A stretch of DNA of 33,479 bases, taken from NCBI GenBank assembly GCA_029941785.1, contig JAPYTK010000037.1:1-33479 (forward strand). Direction: 5' to 3'. Positions 9,711 to 17,945 of this stretch are shown one piece after another. The DNA is from Polyangiaceae bacterium. Lineage in GTDB: Bacteria; Myxococcota_A; Polyangia; Polyangiales; Polyangiaceae. The notes under the pieces are model-generated. The model worked only from the letters and a program-made list of their open reading frames with translations. It searched no databases and was not told where the DNA came from. Position 1 is the first letter of the stretch; each line of letters starts with the position of its first letter. The position numbers and the translations under genes were made by a program.

Positions 9711-11507
9711 ATGACTCCTGGTTTTGATCTCATTCTCAAGTCCGGGCGCGTCTTCGACGGCGGTGATCGCCCATCGAAAATCGCGCACGTTGGGATCCGC
9801 GATGGCGCCGTCGTCACAATTTCGGAGACCCCACTCGACGAACGGGGCGCGCGCGTGATCGACGCGACCGACAAGTGGGTGATGCCGGGCTTTGTCGATA
9901 CGCACACCCATTACGATGCGGAGCTCGTTGCCTCGCCTGGCTTGACGGAGTCCGTGCGTCACGGCGTCACGACGGTACTCACCGGCTCATGCTCCCTCTC
10001 GATGGTGCACGGCGATGCGCTCGATTCCGCGGATCTCTTCTCGCGCGTCGAGGCCTTGCCCTACCAGCCCGTGCTCGACATTCTCGAGACACAAAAGCGA
10101 TGGCATGACGCACGCGGTTGGGCGCAGCGACTCGAACAGAGCGCTCTGGGGCCGAATGTCGCGAGCATGCTTGGCCACTCAGACGTGAGAGCCTACGTGA
10201 TGGGACTCGACCGCGCGACAACACCCGGGGAACGTCCAAGCAAGGACGAGCTCGACCGCATGGCGGCCCTGCTCCACGACGCGCTCGACGCGGGGTTCCT
10301 CGGTCTTTCCACGATGACCAATCCCTGGGACAAACTGGCCGGTTCGCGTTATCGCTCCCGCTCGCTGCCGAGCACCTACGCGACCTGGGGCGAGTACGGA
10401 GTGTTTCATCGTGTGCTTCGTGAGCGTGGACGTATTTTGCAGAGCGCGCCCAATCTCAACACGAAGGTAAACATTCTCGCTTTTTACTTCGCCAGCGCCC
10501 CGTGGCTGTGGCGCAAGACCTTGAAGACCTCGTTGATCTCGGCGGCGGATCCGAAGGCGTCCCCTTGGCTCGCCAAGCTTTTCAGCGGGATCTTCCATTG
10601 GTTCAATCGCTTGCTGGGTGCCGATCTCACTTGGCAGGCTGTGCCCGGGCCGTTCGAGATCTACGCGGATGGCATCGATCTGGTGGTGTTCGAGGAGTTC
10701 GGCGCGGGCGCGGCGGCGATGCATCTCGCGGACGAAGTCGAACGTAACGAGCTTCTTCGAAGCGAGGCCTATCGCCGGCGTTTTCGTGCCGACTTTGAGA
10801 AGAAATTCTCGCCTCGGATCTGGCACCGTGATTTCCACGACGCCGAGATCGTCGGCTGCCCCGATCCGGAGGTCGTGGGAAAGAGCGTCGGGCAAGTGGC
10901 CGACGAGCGAGGCCTCGACGCATGTGATGTGTTTCTCGACCTGGTTGTCGAGCACGGCAAGGCCTTTCGGTGGAAGACGGTGCTGGCCAACCATCGGCCC
11001 GATGTGCTCGCGAAGATGCTCTCCCAACCGGACGTCCACATCGCGTTTGCCGATTCGGGCGCGCACCTTCGCAACATGGCTTTCTACAACTTTCCATTGC
11101 GTTTCCTGAAGAAGGTGAAGGATGCGGCCGACGCGGGCACTGCGTTCATGTCTTTGGAGCGTGCCGTGCACAAATTGACCGGCGAACTTGCGGACTGGTA
11201 CGGCATCGACGCAGGCGCTCTGCGCGAGGGGCACCGCGCGGATATCGCTATCATCGATCCTGAGGGCTTGGACGAGTCGCTCGAGGCGTACCACGAGGCG
11301 GACATGCCAGAGATGGGGATCAAGCGCATGGTCCGCCGCAACGATGGTGCGGTGCAGGCGACGGTCATCGGTGGCCGGGTCGCGTTCGAGACTGGCCGCT
11401 TCAGCGAAGACTATGGATCGACCCGCTACGGTCGCTTCCTACGGGCCCACACGGAGAATCGGGAGCCCCTGCCGCGCCCCACACAGGAGTTGGCGGTGAG
11501 TGCGTGA
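9711..11507 (+). CDS. N-acyl-D-amino-acid deacylase (amidohydrolase family)
   Basis: A 598-residue metal-dependent amidohydrolase of the D-aminoacylase group, which releases D-amino acids from N-acyl derivatives; the exact substrate cannot be read from sequence. The beta strand after the N-terminal domain carries the metal motif His65-Thr-His67-Tyr-Asp69 (GFVDTHTHYDAE). A C-terminal active-site motif ADSGAH has the catalytic Asp at 448, and the C-terminal segment returns to the small composite beta domain (HRADIAIIDPEGL). The ATG at 9711 is preferred over the GTG at 9702 because AGGTGG is spaced 5 nt before it. The stop overlaps the start of the TetR gene (GTGA), implying translational coupling and probable regulation by, or of, a related substrate. 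Confidence 0.88.
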   Translation: MTPGFDLILKSGRVFDGGDRPSKIAHVGIRDGAVVTISETPLDERGARVIDATDKWVMPGFVDTHTHYDAELVASPGLTESVRHGVTTVLTGSCSLSMVHGDALDSADLFSRVEALPYQPVLDILETQKRWHDARGWAQRLEQSALGPNVASMLGHSDVRAYVMGLDRATTPGERPSKDELDRMAALLHDALDAGFLGLSTMTNPWDKLAGSRYRSRSLPSTYATWGEYGVFHRVLRERGRILQSAPNLNTKVNILAFYFASAPWLWRKTLKTSLISAADPKASPWLAKLFSGIFHWFNRLLGADLTWQAVPGPFEIYADGIDLVVFEEFGAGAAAMHLADEVERNELLRSEAYRRRFRADFEKKFSPRIWHRDFHDAEIVGCPDPEVVGKSVGQVADERGLDACDVFLDLVVEHGKAFRWKTVLANHRPDVLAKMLSQPDVHIAFADSGAHLRNMAFYNFPLRFLKKVKDAADAGTAFMSLERAVHKLTGELADWYGIDAGALREGHRADIAIIDPEGLDESLEAYHEADMPEMGIKRMVRRNDGAVQATVIGGRVAFETGRFSEDYGSTRYGRFLRAHTENREPLPRPTQELAVSA

Positions 11508-12118
11508 CGGCGGCCGCTCCCGCCGTTCGCTCGACCCAAAAGCAGAGGCGAGAGGCGACCATCGGCAAGTTGCTCGATGCGACCATCGAGTGCCTCATAG
11601 AGCACGGTTATCGCGACACCACCATCGGCCGTATATGCAAACGAGCTGGCGTGTCGCATGGCGGCTTGTTTCGACACTTCGCGTCGCGCACGGCGCTGCT
11701 TGCTGCTGCGACCGACGAGATGTCTCGCCGTCACTTTGACCAGCTCACGGGCTTGCTCGCGCAGCTGCCCAGGGGTCAAGCGATGGCCGAGGCGCTCGTG
11801 TCATTCATCCGCCGCGCCACACGGGAGCCTCTCGCAGCGGCGTGGCGTGAGGTCATGGTCGCAGCGCGGACCGATGATGTGCTTCGGGACGCGGTGCGAC
11901 CGGCGGTTCAGCAGTTCGAGGACACCATCTTCGAGATGGCGACCGAGCTTGCGGGCGAGCATGGCGATCGGGGCGCGCTCGGTACCTTGCTTCTGAGCAT
12001 TTTGCACATGTACGACAGCGAGGCGAATACGGTCCGCATCGTCTTGAACGAAGACATCGAGCACTCGCGTTACGACTGGGCGGTCAAGCTGTTGCTCGAC
12101 GAGTTGCAGCTCCCTTGA
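11504..12118 (+). CDS. TetR/AcrR-family transcriptional regulator
   Basis: A 204-residue regulator with an N-terminal TetR DNA-binding domain (about residues 12-62): LDATIECLIEHGY, then TTIGRICKRAGVSHGGLFRHF, the usual helix-turn-helix with its GLFRHF signature, and the adjoining LLAAATDEM helix. The remaining 140 residues form the ligand-binding helical domain; the ligand is unknown. GTG at 11504 shares 4 nt with the TGA of the deacylase, so the two genes form one transcript. An autoregulated pair in which the regulator responds to a deacylase substrate or product is plausible but not shown. Confidence 0.9.
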   Translation: MTAAAPAVRSTQKQRREATIGKLLDATIECLIEHGYRDTTIGRICKRAGVSHGGLFRHFASRTALLAAATDEMSRRHFDQLTGLLAQLPRGQAMAEALVSFIRRATREPLAAAWREVMVAARTDDVLRDAVRPAVQQFEDTIFEMATELAGEHGDRGALGTLLLSILHMYDSEANTVRIVLNEDIEHSRYDWAVKLLLDELQLP

Positions 12119-12121
12119 CTG

Positions 12122-12135
12122 CCGCGCCAGCGCGG
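12122..12135. other. GC hairpin between convergent genes
   Basis: CCGCGCCAGCGCGG forms a 5-bp stem with a CCAG loop in the 22-nt gap between the TetR gene and the YjfB-like gene. There is no U tract, so a terminator role is uncertain. Confidence 0.3.
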
Positions 12136-12140
12136 AGCCG

Positions 12141-12338
12141 TCAGGCGTAGGTGTTAACCAGCGTCCCTTGTGCGGCCGTCGGCGCGGGCGGGGCGGCAGC
12201 GGAGGCGATGAGCTTGAGCGCTTGTTGTCCTTGGAGGCGCGTCGAGTCCAAGACTTGTTTGGCGACCTTCACCGAAGCATTCGATTTTAGCTCTGCGTGA
12301 CTCATTGCAGAGCCGAGCGCGGTGAGTCCTCCTGCCAT
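12141..12338 (-). CDS. Small YjfB-like putative motility protein
   Basis: A 65-residue protein. The pattern TALGSAMSHAELKSNASVKV followed by AKQVLDS and LQGQQALKLIASA, with a short GTLVNTYA end, fits the YjfB family (putative motility proteins of flagellate and gliding bacteria, function unknown). The frame is open to 12704, but that extension runs antisense through the next gene. I chose the ATG at 12338; GTG just upstream at 12356 is an alternative and no good ribosome binding site supports either. No flagellar or gliding genes are adjacent. Confidence 0.6.
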   Translation of the reverse strand: MAGGLTALGSAMSHAELKSNASVKVAKQVLDSTRLQGQQALKLIASAAAPPAPTAAQGTLVNTYA

Positions 12339-12465
12339 GTAACGGAGAACGGCCACTTTGCCGAAAACTTGAGAATTTTGGTAGGCGAAGGTGCGCCGAA
12401 GTAGGCGCGGATGGACGGGCGAGAGGGGCGTCTGGAGACAATTCGTGACGGCGAGCCACTTGCCC

Positions 12466-12495
12466 CTGGAAAGTCGATACCACAACGCGGATAAT
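12466..12495 (+). promoter_or_regulatory. Candidate promoter of the SNF2/RapA-like gene
   Basis: CTGGAA (12466-12471), 18-nt spacer, GATAAT (12490-12495). The start codon at 12532 has its own ribosome binding site, so the leader would be about 30 nt. Confidence 0.3.
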
Positions 12496-12531
12496 CCGTT
12501 CCCGTCGTTGCCAGGCGGGGAGAGACTATCG

Positions 12532-15500
12532 ATGAATTGGAACGGAATACTCGAGCATCTGACGGTTGGCCGTTTGGTGAAACTAGCGGAAGGTGTCGGC
12601 TTTAGCGGGGTCACGAAACGTCGGAAAGCCGAGCTCGTGCAGACCTTGTCCGACGTCCTGGACGAGGCCCTCAAGTACGAGATTCTGTCGCTGCTCAGTG
12701 ACAAGGAGTTACGAAGCGTCGCCGCGAAGAACGATGCCTCCTTGGTGTCGATACGACGGCACGAGTTGATCGGTGGCCTGCTCGAGGGGGATCACGAAGC
12801 GGACACGTTGCCGCTCGACATCGGTTGTTTCATGATGCCCGATGCGCGACGTCTGGATTTGCCGATTGCGGCGCGTGCCCAGACGGACGTCGAGTTGATC
12901 CCTTCGCGGCCCATTGGCGCTGAGGCGAGCCTGCTCTTTGAAATCCAGCAACGGCTTCGCCGACCGACACTCAGGCGCGCCTTTCTCGTCGCGACGAACA
13001 CCCGGTCGCCGATGCTCGCGCAACTTCTCGGGCAAGGTCTGGACGACTTCATCGAGAGCGCGGTCAGCCACCGGCGGGCCGAGGGGGACGGCCCTCTCGT
13101 TACCATCGTGCTCGACGGCGAGGAGCCCGGGCTCGACAAGGGCGAGATTGGTCAGGTTCTCGTGTCGTTGGCGCGCGAGCTTCCCGACCGGGTGGCCTTG
13201 CGCCTCTCGCGTGCGGGCCATCGGGTTAATGCGACCGTGTTTGGCTTCGAAGAACTGCTGCCTCAAGGGGGGTACTTCTCGGCCATCGTCGGATCGGGTG
13301 GACGCAAGTGGACCGGAGAGCGTGGTCGTTTGGCCGAGGCGAGCGTCTTGCTCAGTGGCTACACGGGCGATGGTGGCGCGCCATCGGAATCGGTGCAGAG
13401 CTGGGTGCGCAGTACCGTTCACGCGTCTCGTCGTCTGGAGACGGACGGGCTCGCTCCCTTTGGGGATGCGGCCTGGGCGAGTCGAAAGATCGCCTACAAG
13501 CGCTCGTTTGACACCGGCCACGAGCTTCGGCTCAAGCATTTGGCAGAGAAACTCGCGCGCCGCGGCCGATTGGCCGGCGCGATGTTCGATCCCAGCTCCC
13601 TTCATCCGCCTGCCAACAACCAGATGATCGCCCTCGCGCTGGCGTCTGAGGCGGGCTGTCAGGGTGTGCTGCTGTGTGACGAACCGGGGATGGGCAAGGG
13701 CGTCGAAGCTGGATTGATCTTGGCGCGGGAACTGCGCCGCCGCCGTATTTTTGCGTCAGAGGATGCGGTGGATCGCCGCCGAGCCTTGGTGGTCGCGCAA
13801 GGTGCGCGCCATGCCGATTGGCGTGAACAGCTCGAGGGTTTCTTCGGTCTTTCGGTCTACGCATGTGGCGTCGACGGTTACCGGGTTGGCGCGGCGCGAG
13901 ACGTCGCGGTGACGTTGGTCACGCCGAGCGAAGTGGCCGCAGGCTGGGAGCGCTTTCAGGAGGCCGACGTGCTCGTTGTCGACGACGCTCATCTTTGTGA
14001 CGACACCGAGCTGGCGGCCCTTGCTTCGATACGGCGCAGTGCTGACATGTGCGTGGTCGTGACGAGCGCGCCGGTTCACAGCGACGTGTCGGATGTGTGG
14101 GCCTTGGCGGCTCTCGCCGATCCCGACGAGGCGTGGGACGCGTTGAGCGATGTGGACGAGCACCACGCCGAGCTGGGCGAGGCTTTGCGTGGCATGACGG
14201 CCCGCAGTCATCGGGACGTCCTGCTCGACGAAGCGCTGATCGGGACGCGCCGGGTGGTCGAGCACGTCGTGAAGCCGCACCGAGACGAGGCAGCAGCGTT
14301 CCTCGAGCTACGGTGCATGCGCAGCGATTACCTCCAACGAAGTGGCGAGGGTTCGGCCTGGGCCTTCGTGTCGCTCGAGGAGGCCCTCGAGAGTTCGCCG
14401 CAGGCTTTCCTTTCCCAATCATGTTTGTTGTTGGGCGAGTTGGAAGGCCTCCGGCCGGCAGGACGTGAGCGTGACGGGTCCTACGGCGCGCTTGAATCGT
14501 CGAGCTATTTCCGCCGTCGGCTGCGCTCCGTTCGCGAGAAGTTACGTTCGTCTTGCCGTCCTGATGCGTCAACCACGGCGAAAGAAGCCGAGCTGTTGGC
14601 TCAGCTGGCGACGATGGCCGGCAAGCGGGTCATCGTGTGCACGCGTTACCGGGCGACTCAGCAGCGGCTGGCGACCGTGCTCGGTCGCTCGAGGCTTTGC
14701 GGTGCGGTCGAATTGCTCGATAACGGCGCCCGTCGATCGGCGCGTCGCCAGAGCGTCGATTCGTTCATCGAGCTCAGCGGTCAGCGTTCGTCGACGGGCG
14801 GACCTGCGGGCGTCCTGATCTGCACCGACGACAGCACCGAGGGGCTCTCTTTGGCGCACGTTTCCCGCACGCTCGTCAATTACGACATTCCCATCAATCC
14901 TCAGCAGCTCGAGCGCCGCGTGTCGCGAATCGAGCGTTACGGCAACGGGGGAGAGGTTCAGGTCCTCAATTTGGCTTTCGCGCCGGTGAAAGGAGCGCCT
15001 TCCCTGGCCCGCCGCTCGCTTGGCGCGGCGAAGCTCTTCGACATGGAGGAGCCGCAAGGTAGTCGCCGAGCTTCTCTGTTCGAGATTCCGGCCGAGGAAA
15101 TCGAGCGGGCGCTCGTCAGCGAAGCGGAGCCGACCCTGTCCCTTGCCGAGCCGGGCGATGACTCGGCCATCCAACAACTCGAACTGTTGCTCGAAGGCGG
15201 CATCCCCGATTCGGTGCAGGTTTCGGTTGAACGGCTCCAGCAGATCGATCGGGCCTACCGCGAGGACTTGCGTGGATTTTGGGAGCGGGTCTCGTTTGGC
15301 CAGCAGCCCGGTGGCGGTGCGTCGCATCACATTTTCGACCGCGTTCAGCTCGCTTTGTTGCAGGGGCAGGTGGGCGCGCTTTGCGCAGCGGGCACGCCGC
15401 TCGACGACTGTCGCGACTACCATCTGGTCTTGGGGCTGCGCTTGCTCTACGAGTCGGTCGAGAGCGTCGGCGACGATGCCCCGCTCGAAGAGCAGTGGCT

Positions 15501-15993
15501 CATCGAAGACGAGCAGGTCTATCTTTGGGCTGTTGGATCGAGTGGCGAATTGAGCGATTGGGCTGCCGTTCTTCTCGAGGGAGGCCAAGTCGAGGCGCCG
15601 CCCGACAAGGCGGCGACGGTGGTTGGGGAGGATGTGATCAAGCACTTGCTCGCCCAGAAGGCGGACATGGAAGGGGCCGACAAGGATGCGGTGCCTCTCG
15701 GGGAGTGGAGCGCACGTGCCCCCAAGGGCATGGCGCAACGAATCGGTGTCGCGAACAAACGTGCAGAGGCGATGGCGGTGGGCCGCGTCGAAGAGTTAGG
15801 TGCGGCGTGGTCGGTACACCACGAGGCGCGGCTCGCGCGGCTCGCAAGTCGAGTGGAGCGGGCCACGGCAGCGGGTATCGAGGAGGAGCATTGTGAAGAC
15901 CTGCGAGCCGCGTTTACGAAGGAGCAGCAGCGCTTGGTTCGTTTTCGGCACCATGTGCTCGGTACGCAGCTGTTTGCGGTATTGCACGCCTGA
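12532..15993 (+). CDS. SNF2/RapA-type helicase-like protein with degenerate ATPase and PLD-like domains
   Basis: A 1153-residue protein. The ATG at 12532 is chosen over the longer frame because GGGGAGAG lies 7 nt upstream. Residues 9-41 and 55-85 look like two tandem SAP/Rho-N-type helix-turn motifs. Residues about 140-290 resemble a PLD-like fold (AIVGSGG at 251-257, EASVLL), but the HxK motif is replaced by His230-Arg-Val-Asn. The rest is SNF2/RapA-like. Motif I is DEPGMGKG (383-390, Gly replacing the Thr after Lys389), motif II DDAH (484-487), motif III TSAP (511-514), motif V CTDDSTEGLSL (764-774) and motif VI ERRVSRIER (794-802). Motifs V and VI match RapA well; I and II do not. It may be a pseudo-enzyme or slow ATPase acting on nucleic acid or RNA polymerase. 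No methylase or nuclease partner is adjacent. Confidence 0.8.
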   Translation: MNWNGILEHLTVGRLVKLAEGVGFSGVTKRRKAELVQTLSDVLDEALKYEILSLLSDKELRSVAAKNDASLVSIRRHELIGGLLEGDHEADTLPLDIGCFMMPDARRLDLPIAARAQTDVELIPSRPIGAEASLLFEIQQRLRRPTLRRAFLVATNTRSPMLAQLLGQGLDDFIESAVSHRRAEGDGPLVTIVLDGEEPGLDKGEIGQVLVSLARELPDRVALRLSRAGHRVNATVFGFEELLPQGGYFSAIVGSGGRKWTGERGRLAEASVLLSGYTGDGGAPSESVQSWVRSTVHASRRLETDGLAPFGDAAWASRKIAYKRSFDTGHELRLKHLAEKLARRGRLAGAMFDPSSLHPPANNQMIALALASEAGCQGVLLCDEPGMGKGVEAGLILARELRRRRIFASEDAVDRRRALVVAQGARHADWREQLEGFFGLSVYACGVDGYRVGAARDVAVTLVTPSEVAAGWERFQEADVLVVDDAHLCDDTELAALASIRRSADMCVVVTSAPVHSDVSDVWALAALADPDEAWDALSDVDEHHAELGEALRGMTARSHRDVLLDEALIGTRRVVEHVVKPHRDEAAAFLELRCMRSDYLQRSGEGSAWAFVSLEEALESSPQAFLSQSCLLLGELEGLRPAGRERDGSYGALESSSYFRRRLRSVREKLRSSCRPDASTTAKEAELLAQLATMAGKRVIVCTRYRATQQRLATVLGRSRLCGAVELLDNGARRSARRQSVDSFIELSGQRSSTGGPAGVLICTDDSTEGLSLAHVSRTLVNYDIPINPQQLERRVSRIERYGNGGEVQVLNLAFAPVKGAPSLARRSLGAAKLFDMEEPQGSRRASLFEIPAEEIERALVSEAEPTLSLAEPGDDSAIQQLELLLEGGIPDSVQVSVERLQQIDRAYREDLRGFWERVSFGQQPGGGASHHIFDRVQLALLQGQVGALCAAGTPLDDCRDYHLVLGLRLLYESVESVGDDAPLEEQWLIEDEQVYLWAVGSSGELSDWAAVLLEGGQVEAPPDKAATVVGEDVIKHLLAQKADMEGADKDAVPLGEWSARAPKGMAQRIGVANKRAEAMAVGRVEELGAAWSVHHEARLARLASRVERATAAGIEEEHCEDLRAAFTKEQQRLVRFRHHVLGTQLFAVLHA

Positions 15994-16017
15994 CGAGACG
16001 CTCCGTGTTGGCGCGCC

Positions 16018-17001
16018 TTAGCTCGCCTCGTCGAGTTTGGCTCGAAGGAAGTCTGCGACCTCAGCGGTGGCTTTCTCTCCTTCGGGCAGGATGTCGCCGA
16101 AGAGGTGAAAGGCGTGGATCATCTCCGGGTAGATGGTCGATACGACCTCGACGCCATGTTCTTTCGCGCGTTCGATGATGCGCGTGGCGTCGGCGCACAG
16201 TGCCTCGGCCCCGCCGGCGTGAACCAATAGCGGCGGCAGCCCGCTCATGTCGGCGTGAAGTGGCGAGGCTAGCGGATCGCGACGCTGGTGGTCACCGACG
16301 TAGCGGCGGGCGTAGGCCTCGAGTGTCTTGCGGTTCAGGAAGTCGTATTTTGTGTTGGGATCGACCGTGCTGCCGGTCATCTCCAGATCGACCCAGGGTG
16401 AGATCACCGCCGCTGCCGCTGGCATGGCCTCCCCGAGATCGCGCAACCGCAATAGCAGCGCGAGCGTCAGACCGCCGCCTGCCGATTCCCCGGCGATCAC
16501 CACCCGATCGGGAGGGTGACCATGCGCGAGAACGTGACGATACGCTTCGAGGGCATCATCGACCGCGGCAGGGAAGGGATGTTCGGGCGCCAAGCGATAG
16601 TCCACGGCAAAGCCGGTCACTCGGGTTTTCTGCGAAAGTCGCGCGATGAAGTCCCGGTGGGTGTCGATCGAGCCGATCGAGTAGCCACCGCCGTGCAGAT
16701 ACAACAGGACCCCCTCGCTCTCCTGGTCGTGGTGGAACCACTCCGCAGCGATGGACCCGGGGCCGACGCGGACGGGCCGAAACTGGCACTGCCTGGTGGC
16801 TGGGGTAGGCCGTAGGAAAGCCGTCGCTGCCTTGCGCTGAAGCGAAAGCGGAAGCCAGGTGGAGCGTCTGGCGTAGTGATGCAGGAGCATGGCCAAGGTC
16901 TCGTAGCGCGCGTCCCAGCTCGGGAGCATGGGCCCGCGCAGCCTCCGCCGAAGCTGAACGATCCGATGAATCCCCCGCGCGAACCACCAGACCGCCGACA
17001 T
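16018..17001 (-). CDS. Alpha/beta hydrolase, HSL-type esterase
   Basis: A 327-residue carboxylic ester hydrolase of the hormone-sensitive lipase family, with the oxyanion-hole motif HGGG (103-106), the nucleophile elbow GESAGG (171-176, Ser173), and the RLAPEHPFPAA block just before it. His296 (in MIHAFH) is the likely catalytic base; the acid is probably Glu266 or Asp271 in GAEALCAD. The substrate is unknown. The frame is open to 17157, but the ATG at 17001 matches the usual N-terminal cap helices and is preceded, 7 nt upstream, by TAGGCT, a -10-like hexamer also seen before two other genes here. There is no Shine-Dalgarno sequence. It converges on the SNF2-like gene with a 24-nt gap. Confidence 0.92.
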   Translation of the reverse strand: MSAVWWFARGIHRIVQLRRRLRGPMLPSWDARYETLAMLLHHYARRSTWLPLSLQRKAATAFLRPTPATRQCQFRPVRVGPGSIAAEWFHHDQESEGVLLYLHGGGYSIGSIDTHRDFIARLSQKTRVTGFAVDYRLAPEHPFPAAVDDALEAYRHVLAHGHPPDRVVIAGESAGGGLTLALLLRLRDLGEAMPAAAAVISPWVDLEMTGSTVDPNTKYDFLNRKTLEAYARRYVGDHQRRDPLASPLHADMSGLPPLLVHAGGAEALCADATRIIERAKEHGVEVVSTIYPEMIHAFHLFGDILPEGEKATAEVADFLRAKLDEAS

Positions 17002-17008
17002 GCTCGGG

Positions 17009-17014
17009 AGCCTA
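17009..17014 (-). promoter_or_regulatory. Candidate -10 element of the esterase, possible leaderless start
   Basis: TAGGCT on the minus strand, 7 nt before the ATG at 17001. The -35 is weak. Confidence 0.35.
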
Positions 17015-17108
17015 GAGCGAGCGTGGCCTCTCGGCGATGGAAATGACCGCCGAACACCGTCGATTATCGCAAAATCGAGGATCTGGCCCGGGGGGCTCAA
17101 AAAGACTG

Positions 17109-17137
17109 TTGCGCTGTCACCTCGCCTTGGGTAACAA
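17109..17137 (+). promoter_or_regulatory. Promoter of tRNA-Lys
   Basis: TTGCGC (17109-17114), 17-nt spacer, TAACAA (17132-17137), 13 nt before the mature tRNA. The spacing is ideal for sigma-70. Confidence 0.5.
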
Positions 17138-17150
17138 CCGGGCCCCCGAC

Positions 17151-17223
17151 GGGCCATTAGCTCAATTGGTAGAGCAGTGGACTCTTAATCCATTGGCTGA
17201 AGGTTCAAGTCCTTCATGGCCCA
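17151..17223 (+). tRNA. tRNA-Lys (anticodon CUU)
   Basis: Cloverleaf with acceptor GGGCCAT/ATGGCCC and discriminator A; CCA is not encoded. The D arm is GCTC/GAGC with TTGGT in the loop, the anticodon stem GTGGA/TCCAT encloses CTCTTAA (anticodon CUU, AAG codons), and the T arm is TGAAG/CTTCA with TTCAAGT. The gene is followed immediately by a strong terminator, so it is a single-gene transcript. Confidence 0.97.
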
Positions 17224-17231
17224 CCCCGTAA

Positions 17232-17257
17232 CCCGGCAAGACCTGCCGGGTTTTTTT
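17232..17257 (+). terminator. Rho-independent terminator after tRNA-Lys
   Basis: CCCGGCA (17232-17238) pairs with TGCCGGG (17244-17250) around loop AGACC, followed by seven T (17251-17257). Confidence 0.93.
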
Positions 17258-17282
17258 ATTTCCGGGTGGTGACGAGTGGCGC

Positions 17283-17870
17283 CTATGCGGAGGAGCGCTT
17301 TGCCAGATAGAAGGCGCGCGCGCCGCCGACGGCGAGTACGAAGGCGACGGCGAGCAGTCCTACATCGAAGACCAGGTCCTCCTTTTTCTTCTTCGCGGCG
17401 GCGGTCGGCTCAGGAAATTCGACCACGAGTCCCGCGAAACCGGGGAACCGTTTCTTGATACCGGCTTCGAGGGTCGGGAGGCTCGATACGGGGAAAAACT
17501 GACCGTAGGGCTCGCACGGGATGGCTTCCTTGCCTCGCAGCATGGCGCACGGCGCGTAATAGAGAAGCGGGATTTGGGCGTAATCGTGACCACTCGCCGG
17601 CTTGGCATATCCTCGCTTGACGAGGGGAACGATGCAGTCGGGCCGCCCATCGACCGGGGATCGATCATCGAGACGACAGATGGCGTTGCGGACGGTGGTA
17701 TTGCGGTAGGGTCTTTCGGTGGGCGGGGCGTCGATATCCCACACGGACGGTGGGGCCATGGCGTCCTCGATCTTGGCGCCGACTCCGAGCACCAACAGGG
17801 CTGCGCCCATGGCGAACATGGTGGCTCCCACGGCCATCGTTCTGCGTCTCCGGGTCGAGCTCATCGTCAT
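17283..17870 (-). CDS. Two-TM hypothetical protein
   Basis: A 195-residue protein with no family that I recognise. A hydrophobic segment at about 12-33 (after an Arg-rich start, SSTRRRRT) and a second at about 167-188 flank a roughly 130-residue soluble domain with five Cys and the phrase PLLYYAPCAML; an Ala/Lys stretch (TAAAKKKKEDL) precedes the second segment. This suggests an extracytoplasmic domain held by two membrane helices. The ATG at 17870 is supported by TAACCT located 7 nt upstream, in the -10 position for a leaderless transcript; the ATG at 17864 is the alternative. It is divergent from the lipoprotein at 17946. Confidence 0.7.
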   Translation of the reverse strand: MTMSSTRRRRTMAVGATMFAMGAALLVLGVGAKIEDAMAPPSVWDIDAPPTERPYRNTTVRNAICRLDDRSPVDGRPDCIVPLVKRGYAKPASGHDYAQIPLLYYAPCAMLRGKEAIPCEPYGQFFPVSSLPTLEAGIKKRFPGFAGLVVEFPEPTAAAKKKKEDLVFDVGLLAVAFVLAVGGARAFYLAKRSSA

Positions 17871-17877
17871 GAGCCGC

Positions 17878-17883
17878 AGGTTA
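17878..17883 (-). promoter_or_regulatory. Candidate -10 element, possible leaderless start
   Basis: TAACCT on the minus strand, ending 7 nt before the ATG at 17870. Confidence 0.3.
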
Positions 17884-17945
17884 ATTGAAGGATCGGAGTG
17901 ACACACTCTCGATCATGCGTGCCTTGCAGGTTACCATCTGGATTG

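Noticed and set aside
10179-11294. 371-residue antisense frame opposite the deacylase
   Set aside because: Shadow of the deacylase frame with no domain signature.
12391-12531. 47-codon upstream extension of the SNF2-like frame
   Set aside because: The ATG at 12532 has a good ribosome binding site; the extension lacks any.
14569-15738. 389-residue antisense frame inside the SNF2-like gene
   Set aside because: No recognisable domain; the plus-strand helicase motifs V and VI lie in the same bases.
12532-15993. Defence island (DISARM or similar) around the SNF2-like gene
   Set aside because: No methyltransferase, nuclease or other defence partner is adjacent, and the helicase motifs are decayed.
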